Assembly (NCBI GenBank): GCA_029532625.1
Contig: JARFXM010000011.1
Span: forward strand, 4,105,501 to 4,169,500
Reading direction: 5' to 3'
Source of the DNA: Lomentospora prolificans
Lineage: Eukaryota > Ascomycota > Sordariomycetes > Microascales > Microascaceae
DNA length: 64,000 bases
Below the pieces are notes generated by a model. The model saw only the letters and a list, made by a program, of their open reading frames with translations. It did no database searches and had not been told where the DNA came from. Below are positions 33,678-44,629 of the stretch, one piece after another (the stretch's first letter is position 1; every line of letters starts with the position of its first letter). The translations under genes were made by a program, and so were the position numbers.

Positions 33678-36600
33678 TCACGCTGAGGTCGCTTCAGTCT
33701 TTTTCGTAGCCAAGAGACCAGCAACCTGGTAGAAAACATCCTCGATGGCGGGCATCGCGAACGCTGGTGCTGCGTCAAAAATAGCTGCTAACCGCGGCTG
33801 ATTAACGACCGCTGGGTGGGCCGCTTCGTCGTCGGAGTCAAGATCCATGCGGTTCCCGTTATCTTCATCTTCACCCTCATCGTCACTGAGATCGCCAAAC
33901 ATTTCACTTAGCGCCAACGGGTTGGCATCGCCATTTGGCTCTGCTTCGACATTGTCAAGTCGCATCTCCTCTAGAGGCTTCGCCACTGCCAGGGCGTCGG
34001 CATCGGAGCCCTCAGCGATCGTGCGTAACTGAGCTTGGTCGTCCAAGACTATAAATCCACTCGAATGTAGGCTCGTTACGAGGCTGACTACTCGACCAGA
34101 AATCTTCTTCAGAAGAACTGGGACCGGAGTATCAGGGCTAAAGACACAAATTTCTGTGCCTGTGGCAACGGGGACGGTGAGGGCAAAGTGGCGCGTCTTG
34201 AAATCGACGCCGAGATGAATTGCACCCTCAGCCCCGGAATCGGTACAAGTGACACTCAACGGCATTCCGTAACACAAGTCATCGGCTACGACGTCGTAGA
34301 CTTGAAGTGTATCCGAAAGAATGACGATATAGGGCGAGAGAACATGGAGACTCCGGAGGGTACCGTGCCAGAGCCCATCAAGCACCGCCTTGACGTCGCC
34401 AGAGCGGGCATCAATGACATAAACATTACCATCTTCTGCGGAACCGTAGGCGACAAAGAGTGTGGAGCCATCCTCAGAAAAAGCGATACACCCTTGGTTC
34501 TTCTCCACGGGCGCGGCGCCTACACTTTCAACGGCGAGCTGATTACCAAGGGGCACCGTCTGGATACATGACCAAGTATGGAGGGTATCGCCGTTATCCT
34601 TGGTTACGGTGATGCCGTCTTGCTGCCGAACCTTGGGTCGCCAGATTCTGGCCAGGCCGTCATTCCCAACCGTCGCGAATCTTGACGATGTGGGATCGGC
34701 GGCCAGTCCGAAAATTTCCTCGGGGCTGCTTGTTACGTGAGGAGAGTTGATGCGAGAAACGAGACCGAAGGTATCCGCGTGCTCTGAGCCCTGGCCGGCT
34801 TCCCAGAATTTCAGATGAATTTCTCGTTTATCCCGAGTAAGGGTTCGCTCCTGGTCCTCGCTAAGAATCAATCCATCTTTTTGGAATGGTCTCCATTCAT
34901 CGATAGTGGCTAGCCATCTACCATCATGGGAAAAGGCCAGATGGGTAACCCGCGGGTCTGTTACCGCCTCACCCTGGGATGTAAAATTTGCGTCAGAGGG
35001 ATGGGTCCTAGCGATGGCCTGCTTTGAAATGCTCCTAAATGACTCGAGGTCAACTGTTTGGAGAAAGGGCGCCGAAACTGTTTCGCCGGTGAGTGTTGCC
35101 TGGTTGCCGCCTCCGACGCATAGGTAAAGCCTGTCCGGAATTTCCGGATGCAGAGCTGCAGGGATCCAAGATGGTACATCGCCCGGTGTCCAGGCTCTAT
35201 GGACCCATTGATCCTTGGGGGCTCTAGGATTGCGGGTGGCGGATTGGATACCGGAGACATACACAGTAGGTTCGAGCTCGGCCGTAGACAACACCATGAC
35301 CGAGTTGTCATCGAGATGAACAAGATACGAGGAGCCGGTTTCTGAAACCACCAAGTTTTCAACAACACCAGCAAGATGGGGCAAGAAGTTCATCTTGCCC
35401 GTATCCATCTGCCAAATCACCAAGGTGTGTTCAGAGCCTCCAGATATCATATAGTTGCCTATTGTCAAGTTAGTACCGGAACGAAATGACGATCACATTT
35501 TACTCAACATACCATCACGAGACCACTTGAGGGTGTGAACTGCCCTACGATGCCAATGATATTTCCTGGCTAGCAAGGCGTCTGATCCGAGATCCTCGTT
35601 ATCCAGAGCCTCCAACTTGGCTATTAAGTCATTATAGAAGTAGATAGGCCCGCGAGCGCCCCCGACAATGACGTCGATAATGGGGGTGTTGGGATTCCTC
35701 GTCGACTTGGCTTTCTCGGCCATCGCGCGACGACCTTGATATAAGGGCATGGTAGAGACTCGCGCGTCGAGACTGGTGATGATGTCATTCGTTTCAAAGT
35801 TATAGAAGGTGTATGATATATCAGAGAACGACGAAAATTTGCCGCTCGCCACCCCTACAATGAGGGTTGATTTGGATGCAGCGAATATGGCTCGTGACTC
35901 GTTCACAGATACGAGGCTGTGGATTTGTTGGCCTGAGTGTGATAACGCCGCAAGGACATTGCTGGTTTTGCTCTCATCCGTGCTTTGGTAGTTGTAGACT
36001 ACAAGGGTGTTCCTACCATCCTTTGTGTGTTCCGATACAACAGGGAGTTCGCGGTTATTCTTGCCTAGTTTAAGGGATAGGAGGACCATATCGACAGCGG
36101 TGTGGGACTTTGTCACCACTGGTTCGCGGAGGACCGAGCCAGTTGTCCAATCTATCAGCCAAAGGCGGCCGTCAGAACATGCGACCCACACATGACTGCC
36201 ATTTTGAGACGATAGCCGGACAGCGACGATTGCGAACGAATCACTATGGGGGGGGTCTATCGGGATTCGGCGTATGAGGAGAGAATCGGCTGTGGTATAT
36301 ACTTGGATCGAAGTTGTGTATGCCAAAATCAGATACCTATGAACGTGTTAGTTTCTGGGGTCGGCCAAGGAGCGACGGTGGCTTTGCCGACCGGCCATAC
36401 CTCTCATCCTCACTTAGGATCGGGTCTATGTCTTCTATCCTTCCTCCCAAAGGCTTCGAGACGGCCCATCCAGCGCCCAGCAGATCCTCCACCTTCAAAA
36501 ATTGAGAAGCCGTTGTGGGACGGTGCACCAGTCCCTGGCTTGGGGTGGCGCCATTCTCGACAGGTTCTTCGGTTCCTCTGGGTGTCTTTGGAGTTTTAGG

Positions 36601-36753
36601 GGTCTTTGGACTGCTCAAAAGACCAATCGTCTCATTATTCTGGTTTTTCATGCGCTTTTGTCGAGCCTTTGTCTGTCGCTCTGATTCCGCAGGGTCTCGC
36701 TTTCGCTTGGTAGGCCGGGTATCCCGGCGCTTAGAATCGGGAGTCGCAGTCAT
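33678..36753 (-). CDS. NAN1: U3 snoRNP t-UTP protein Nan1/Utp17 (WDR75)
   Basis: WD40 protein of the t-UTP (UtpA) subcomplex, which links rDNA transcription to early 18S pre-rRNA processing in the nucleolus. Exons 36753-36401, 36336-35513 and 35458-33678, 985 aa. Introns GTATGG...TTCATAG (with CTAAC) and GTATGT...CAATAG keep phase and give SEDERYLILAYTTSIQVY and WSRDGNYMISGGSEHTLVIW. The N-terminus is basic and NLS-like (KRRDTRPTKRKRDP) and holds a short KTP repeat. WD-type blades are visible along the protein: GSHVWVACSDGRLWLIDW, HTLKWSRDG, SEHTLVIWQMDTGK, HLAFSHDGRWLATIDEW, GNDGLARIW and FSEDGSTLFVAYGS. A short acidic stretch (SDDEGEDEDN) precedes the C-terminus. It is divergent from RPB10 with 340 bp between the start codons. 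Confidence 0.93.
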
Positions 36754-37093
36754 TATCGCGAATGATCTGGAAAATTTATGCAAGGGAGTTCGACAAATAC
36801 AGTATTCTGCAAATATCGTGTCGGGGACAATGCCGCTCTAGCCCTTGCCGTCGGCGGCAGTCTGCAGAAGCGTCTCTTGAGGTTCGAAAACTTCTTGCAA
36901 CTTTGGTGGTGGAGCAAAAGGTCTCCACCCAAAAAATTTCCAGGCCCGATAAGATATCGGAAAAACTTCGCTACGCCGCATTTTCAAGAATTTTTGATCT
37001 CTGGACAACTTATCAATCCATAACTCCCATCCTCGAGCAACAACGCGACATTTCTCCTGCCATACTGCACGCATCGCCTATCTATCCATCACG
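36754..37093. promoter_or_regulatory. shared bidirectional promoter NAN1/RPB10
   Basis: The 340 bp between two divergent start codons must contain both promoters. AT-rich A/T-run elements resembling the yeast ribosome-biogenesis RRPE motif (A-run followed by T-run) occur at 36932-36940 and around 36989-36995, and a similar GGAAAATTTAT lies near 36770. That these are functional is inference. Confidence 0.5.
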
Positions 37094-37507
37094 ATGATTA
37101 TTCCAGTACGCTGCTTCTCCTGCGGAAAGGTTAGTGAGCGCTCAGACGATATTCACTCCATTGCATCCTCTAACCATGGGCAGGTCGTTGGTGACCTCTG
37201 GGAGCGCTACCTCCGGCACCTTGACGAGGGTTTGAACGACGGGTAGGTCTAATCGCGGAGGATGGACTCTCTTTCATATAATTCTAATAAAATTTAGCGA
37301 CGCTATGGACCAGCTTGGTCTTCGAAGGTACTGCTGCCGCCGCATGGTCATGACTCACGTCGACCTCATCGAGAAGCTACTCAAGTTCGCCCCCTCCCAA
37401 TCCAGCTCACCTTCTTGCCTCCCTATTCTCCAGCCTACTAATTCATCTTCATTCGTAGGTACACTCCCGACGGTCGCGATGCGAAGAAGAACCACCTTGC
37501 TCCCTAG
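37094..37507 (+). CDS. rpb10: RNA polymerases I/II/III subunit RPB10 (ABC10-beta)
   Basis: Small zinc-binding subunit common to the three nuclear RNA polymerases, needed for assembly of the Rpb3-type platform. Four exons: 37094-37129, 37184-37242, 37298-37384 and 37459-37507, 76 aa. All joins keep phase: CGKVVGDLW, LNDGDAMDQLG and LLKYTPDGRD. The zinc ligands C7 and C10 (CFSC) and C44 and C45 (RRYCCRRM) are present, as is the invariant HVDLIEKLL. The C-terminus KKNHLAP is the fungal form. Length fits the family (about 70-79 aa). Exons are only 36-87 nt, so the gene is invisible as a long open frame. Confidence 0.97.
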
Positions 37508-40500
37508 ATTTGTGTCTAGGTGGCGCCGATGATGATTGCATGGCAAGGCGTTTGGGTCTGGTTTTTGTGCGTTACGGTGTTGAAGGCCTGGGAAGGCGAT
37601 TTAAAGATTATACGGCTCCACCGTGAATAAAACAGCAGATTCTTCCTATTGGACGCGACACATCTCGCACGGCGACTTTGTCTTTGTTTCTTCCAGATAC
37701 TCTAGACTTGCCACGGAGTGAGCAGATTGAGCTGCGAGACCGTGTGACTTGAGAGCGTCGGCCGAGCAGGGAGACCCCTGTTACATTACACCCATTTATT
37801 CTCGGTCACCTCGGGATGTCAAGCATCGATGGCTTATGGTGGATGCGCGGGGGCTAGTCATCAATCCCCAAACCCACCTCGTCTTTCCCATGACGTTCAT
37901 TTCCATCCTTTGAAGGGGGCTGCCATCTCTCACCAGCAGGATGAACTAGGATAGCCATAGCAAGGTGGTTGGCCTTGTTTTTTCATCTAGCATGCTCCAT
38001 TAGCATTCCCAAAACTATCTAGACACCATGATGGGACAATTCATTGCATTTATAGCTGTCGTTCCTAGTAGCAGTTCGGGACATGATCACTCGGTGCCGA
38101 CATCTCAGACACCAGCGTGAGCAATAAGGAACGCATGGGCGCTGAGCCAAATTCACAGAACCAAAGAGGCCGCTCGCTTGCAACTATAAAGTTGGCGAGG
38201 CCGCCAAGTTACTTCGCCATACTGTTCAAACTAACTACACAACGAACCCCGATGGCGAAGCGAAATCAGTAGCATCGTTACCGGCCAATCTCCAGGGTAG
38301 CTCAAGGAATAAATATGTAGGTTAGACTTAATAGAGTTAGCACTAGCCTATCATGCGGACCGTACTAGGCCGGCACGAGGAGGCCCAGGCAAAGCAAGGT
38401 TGACGGGAGAGGTATTGCGAGGCACTCCGGAGTTTGGCTTCCACACTTTGGGGCATAGGCGCCTGTCCCGTAAGAGACTGTTTATCGTCAAGGCATACTC
38501 GTCTCTAAACGAAACCTCCCGAGGGGCCCAACGCGGCTCAAGCGAGAGGTCAACAGGGGCGGCATTTCAGTAAGCCGTTGGTCATGGCCTTCGTCTGCTT
38601 GGTCAAGGTTCGGGAGAGCCGACTCCGGTTGCAATATGGATGAACCGGAGTGTCGGGACTGACACGGTCAATGGCATTGATAAACACGCCATTTTGGTAA
38701 GGGAACGCCGTGACTTCAAAACACGCTGGCGTTGAGCGTCAGGTCATTCCCGAGTGCTCGATTCCGTAGGTTTCCGAGGCAAGCTTGGTTGCGCGCCTTG
38801 AATCTATCCTGCGGGACCATGCAGAGGGTAAATGGTCGCTTGATCGAAAAAAAATTCTGAACGAAATACCAGCTTACCAGTTCCCTCACCTGCTGGGCAG
38901 GCAAGCTGAACGCCATCAGCCGTCGGTACATCGCGGCAGAAATTGTGGGTTCATCGCCACGTCCGTCGGTCTCAGTGGCCACCGTAGGCGCCGCGATGAA
39001 CTTGCATTGCATTGAGGTCGTCTAGCGCAGCAGCTAATATTTCGATTTCGTCCTCCCCCATCCTGCCACCAACTGGGAACGGGCAGCAAGACCCGGCCAT
39101 CCAGGCTGTATCTCGCACACGACCTCCCCATGGCCGTGTGGATCGAGGGGAATATTGAAAACACGTAAATCTACCAACCCTCTCCCGCTTGCCCGTGCAA
39201 CCGTGAGATCCACTTTATGCCACTGCAAGCGACAAAAGCAAACGATACGAGCCAGTCCGGTGGGGAACAAGAGAACATAAAAAGGCCAAGAAATCGCTTC
39301 CTTGGCGATACCTCGACGGTACAAAGGGAGGAGCTTGGAATACCTGCCTGTGTTTTATTTCTGCCCATGGCGTCTGAGACGGTTCCAAGCTGTCGGGTTC
39401 AAAACCATCATGTGATTCGCAGAACCAGCCCTTCCAGTGTTTTGAAGTCGCATTTTTGCCCAATGCGCGGTTGTTGGGGTTGCGAAGCGAGAGAGTAACC
39501 CAGTGTTAGATTTACACATATGTGTTGGCACAAGCAGGGCTCATTCATGCCAGACTGTTTCTCATTTCATCCGAACGGAATAAAACGCAGATGAAAAAGT
39601 TGGTGTGGCTCTGCTTTTTCCTCCTAGGATGTGAATAGTCAGGATCACTCGGCGCAGATCATATCAGTCCTCGGATGGATGGTAAGATGGTCTGAGGGAT
39701 TGGTGGAGGGTACGTGTACCATTCCTCTCGAGTAATTCACCAAACTAGAGATCAACCCTCAACCCAACGCAGCGTGAGCTTGGGAAGTACTCTCTGCGAA
39801 GTTGCTGCATCGGAAAGCTGGCAAATGCATACTGGACAAGGTTGATCCAATCCAACTCCACATCTCTTCCATCAATGTCAAGGTGAATTGATTGGTCAAG
39901 ATAGCTAAACTGTGCTTCGGCAACAGGTTACCCTCACTTCCGCTTTGCCCCCACCGGCGAGCTATACAACCAGGGCACGCAGGCTCGCTTAACGAAGCCC
40001 CTCTCAAGTTATGTCTTACCACACGCGCTAAATGTTGTCTGTCAATACATTGTGCCTGGGTTGGAGCATTCCCTCGACCACGGGGCCAAGACTCTAACCT
40101 CAAATGTATGGCCCCATATTATGTGTAAGCTTGGTTCCTGGCTCCGCAAACTGAACCAAGCCGTTCTGCTCTGTAGGTGTTGGGATAAGACTTAACTCGA
40201 AATTTTTCATAGTGGCAGGCAAAGTCGTCTTTATTACCAAGGATTCCTTAGAATTGGATTGGACTCGACATGGAATATTCCCTGAAATCAGGCCGCTGGT
40301 CAGTGAAAGTTACGGAGTCAAAGACCAACAAGCACGAGCCAGGGTCTTTTACCGCCCCGGCGCACAAATTGGTCCGATATACCTTCCGAAACAAGCAATA
40401 CGCGCGCTTTCCACGCTCTGCGCACTTCAGGGATCCATTTGAAATGAAATTATTTAGGGGAGTACCTTGCGGAAAGCTGGCGAGCCATTTAGATGGATTA

Positions 40501-43500
40501 CGAAACTTGGCCGATCATGGTAAGGTGACACGGATAGTGCAAAGTAGAATGCTACCTTGTAGCCATCCCACCGAAGGAGTGCGAGTTTGTTGGAACGAGT
40601 ATCATGCCTCAGTCTTCTAATTGCACCCCAGCTCTCCAGAGCCGAGATGTTCGTACTCTCAATATACATGACCCCATCTCCCCAACTGAGAAAATATCTT
40701 CCTTGCGGGACTACTTCGCCGGCCCTTGCCGTACAATTGCTTTTCCGCGGTTAATACTAGACGCTCGCGAGCGTCTGTTGAAATTGGCATCCCACAATAT
40801 ATGCCGCCTCTGTCCACATGCAGCGTCATCGCCTATAGCCTGTAGAACGAGGCGGCTTATTGTTCCACGGGCTGAAGCACAGGAACAGACTGAGGTCAAA
40901 CGAGTCCATTGTACGAAGGTATGAGGGTGGGGATTACGGGATCACCGGGTGTTGATCCGCGCGACATGCACTCAACTCCTTCCAAGCAAAGGCGCGCTCC
41001 TACATCCTTCTTCTGGAGAGCCCAAGCTTGCCAGGCAGCCTTCACCGTTAGTTTACAAGCAATGTACATTCAAGGGATAAAGAATACAGCGCAGACACGA
41101 GTTATACCCCATTTACCTGAATGATATGAGAAATATGCCCAGCGCGCTAAATTTTGCGCGGGGCCTGTTGAGCAAACCTTGTGACCGCAGGAATCACTAA
41201 TCACTTCCGGTGCCTCTGCTCACACCTTTTAGAAGCCTTGGTCCTACAACATTAGGCGAAGAATCCTCAGACTTATGCATTAGTTTTCTAGAAATCAAGA
41301 CATGTTCGAAGCGCCACCGGGCTGCAAAGGGAACTAGTATCTGGGACCAGGATAGTCACCATCCCCTGCTCCGTGATCTGAATAACAATGCAACCGTATC
41401 CAATGCTGGCGTCTTGGTCGAGGGTTTGTCGTCAAGGTCCCTGGAAAGGCGATCCAAAGATGCCTGCCAACTCCAGTAGGATATCTTATAGATTGAAGGG
41501 TGGCTCCGTGCACATTAGCATGTTCCCCACTCCTTGCGGCTGAGATCCCCGGCCTAGACGAGAGAGAAAACACCCATGGGGGGCCGAGACCGAGGGCACC
41601 GACGTGCCCACTTGGCTGGGGCAGTGTGGTTTGGAAACTTTCAGAGGGTTGGCCTGACCAGGCTTAAGGGCGGAAACTAGAAGGTCAAGGTGAATGGTAG
41701 CCAGCCGCAGATCAAATAGGCGCCCGTAATTTGGGGGTCTCTCATCATTGATCAATCCAGTTTCCTGGCCATCCAAACACTGACCGAGACCAACGGCTAC
41801 GAGCCAGGACCACACAGTTGGGATTGACTGTGCCACGACGTTTAACTTCCCGGACACTTCAAGACTGCATTTGGAGCACCGACAATATAGTTTGACTTCA
41901 GTTTTAGAAATAGAGCAAATCCGATCCAGATCTTGGGGGCCGAAGCCTCTAATGACATCCGCCACTTCCGTCCATCTGGTATATTTCGTCGACGAGTGCC
42001 GAGGGTCCGAAGTCGATTGTATATGGTGCAAGAATGGCATACGGAAGGAGAGAAGTCAAGGAATAATTGTTCAACTCGGGCATCCTTCTCTCCACTGGGA
42101 AGTTCAGACCCCTGTTCCGTGCCGTTTGCGCTCAGGATTACGGCGTTCATTCCCACTCACTTGGGATGGGCTAGGTCGTTTTCGGGTAGCAGGGATCTTC
42201 GCCCTTGCCCAAGAGTGTGGTCGACATCCGGTTTGGGCCTTCGTTTCCTGGTGTGGTCACATAATGCCACTAACAGCCGTCTCGCAGCACGGTCACGGAC
42301 AAGTGGGCGAGCGAGCGAACCGGATCGACTGGCGCACCTTGTTCCATCCTCCAACCCCGCTGAGTTCTCTCCGTCCTAGATACCCATTCATGTTGGCCGA
42401 CGTGTGAAGCTTGGAAAGCAGAGCCGAAGTCAAAAACGACTGAAAAGCTCCGTAAAATGGGGCAATTGGGCTGACAATGCCTCAGACCAAATGTCGCTAT
42501 CGCACAAGCACACGCACTATTCCCTCCAGCCTGCCTGGGCGATTTCTCCCGCTTCTGTAGATTGCCCCTTTAGTAATTTCTGTCTGCATGTTAAGCGCCG
42601 AAGCAACATGCAGCCCACCACCCATGGTGTTTTCCTCGACGATGACTGGTCCGCTGCCTGAAAGGTTGCTCGACTCAGAGAAAAAGACGCGCAGGTGCAG
42701 CAGCGCACCACTTCAGTTGCCTTTCACTTGGAGCGAAATCCTTTCTCCCCATGCCTGGTCTGCTCTTCCCTCCTATATCCCTAGTGATACCTTATGGGAC
42801 CTATTAGCTGTTATCACAGGGATTCGGGTGTGGACGGGGGCATTGGTTCTTCCGACGTGGCATTTTTCTTTTATAGTGTTGAGCTTGCTGCTCGGGTCCA
42901 AGTTAGGGAATAATCGCAGTTATTATTATTATTATTTGGCACAGAAAACAGGCTGATAAAGAGCATGCTGTGTTTTTATTTTTTCCCCAGTTGGCATTGG
43001 GGAAAAGCCTGGGAGATTGACGGAGCTACTGCAGGTGAGTCCAGCCATCCTCCTGGGCCATCTGGTAATCTGTCTCTTGCAGCTGACAGCCGATTTGTAC
43101 GCCTCCCATGCATTTCTGGACAGTATCTGCCACGATCTGTCATGGCCCCTTTGAGGAAGCTGCTGCACCACACACAGTGTCTTGCTAGTTGGGATGCTAG
43201 AGTTCATTATCCCGAGGTGTGAATTCGCATGTGCGAGAGGAATACAACTGAATCTCCCATATATCTTGAGTTTCTCATTAAGGCCCTGCTGTCTGCCTGC
43301 CCCGATTGATCCTTCTCTCTTACAGCACCGAGAGTAGACAACATTCCAGGTGACTCGTCAGGTACTCCTCGGGGAGGTGGAGATGAAGTACAGACACTTC
43401 CATTGGGTACAAGGGGTAGCATGGTGGGATACTTGTTTTACAGTATAGACACTGTATGGCACGCACTAAGCAAGTCCTCACCGCACTCATGTTGGCTGAT

Positions 43501-44629
43501 GCTCTGTTCTATTCCACAGCCAGTCACACTGAGCACCGTGATATTATCTTTCCACCCATGTCACCAGGCTTCTGTACAAATGATGGCGGAAGTAACAGGG
43601 CCTGCCTCAGGCAGCCCAGCTTGTAACCGGAACCACCTGCAAAGAATCGACTTAGACAGACCATTGAACCACCCCCTCCCTGGAGTTGTTGCCGCCAACC
43701 CTCACTTTCACCCTAATCTTCTCACGTTGCACACTGCTGGCATGGGGGTGGACGAGGGTCTGCTCTTCTACCCTCTATCGTTTGATTACCTTATTCTCTG
43801 GCCGTCCGCCCGGCGACTCTTGCACCACGATCGGGTGGCCTGCGCCCAGGATTCCTCACCAACACTTTTCTTTGATTCCCTCTCCATACCACTCTCGGCC
43901 TGTGCGTAGCCCTCTGCCTGTTTTCTTCTTAATTCGGCTCCTCCCAGCATCCATTGAGATGAAATCGACTCTTCTCTGCTAGTTTCTCAATACCGTGTTA
44001 TTATCCTGCGACTGCCCGCTTGCAACTCGCAACCCTTCCCCGCCTCCTTCTTAGACGCCTCCTTCCGCGCTCGACTCAAACTGCTTGACGCCTCGTCGCC
44101 ATCGAACCGAACCATCCACTGTGCCGCCAATATAACCTCTCATTGGTGTCAGAACCGTTACATTTGCGTAGAATCACCGCTAGTTAAATGTTAGCTCCGC
44201 CCATATAAACCCTAGAGCTTGTCGCGAACTGAACCACGACCATTTGGCCCCGACCTTGCACCTACCTACACCGAGCTATTCTAGGGAATACTCTCGGATT
44301 TTGCCAGCACCAAGTGCCTCCTCCTCCCATCGAATCGGTTCAGAGCACGAGATATACAACGCTACTATTGAAGTAGGCGGGTAGCCGGATGCTCAGAGCC
44401 TTTTGCGCCTAAGCTATCTACCAACCACCTGGCCTAGCCTACACACTTTTAAGTGGCGACCAAGTACCCATAACGACCGCTTTGGAGACCACCCTCAACG
44501 CCTCATCGGATCGCCTTCCTGCTTCGCCCGTCTGGTCGCTCGACGGCAGATCTTATCAACCGGCCTGCAACCACACTTTGGATTGCGCCGGTTTATCCTT
44601 GCACTCCATATAGACGTCTCGTCTAAGCC
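37508..44629. other. 7.1-kb region without recognisable genes
   Basis: I examined this interval on both strands and found no open frame with family resemblance, no transposase, integrase or reverse-transcriptase motif and no terminal repeats. Open frames of 60-185 codons occur on both strands, often overlapping, with Ser/Arg/Pro/Cys-rich compositions typical of chance frames. A (TTA)n microsatellite lies at 42920-42936. The last few hundred bases (C/T-rich from about 43700) should be the promoter and 5' UTR of the gene starting at 44630. Confidence 0.55.
42920..42936. repeat. (TTA)n trinucleotide microsatellite
   Basis: TTA repeated five times plus a partial unit. Confidence 0.85.

Noticed and set aside
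40270..40620. 116-codon plus-strand frame with ATG
   Set aside because: Isolated, overlapped by a second open frame, and no recognisable content.
41486..42407. Overlapping 184- and 178-codon frames on opposite strands
   Set aside because: Two antisense frames of similar length with neither showing family resemblance or splice structure; likely chance.
43403..43909. 168-codon plus-strand frame
   Set aside because: Non-ATG start, His/Pro/Ser-rich and without any domain; the region looks like the 5' flank of the next gene.
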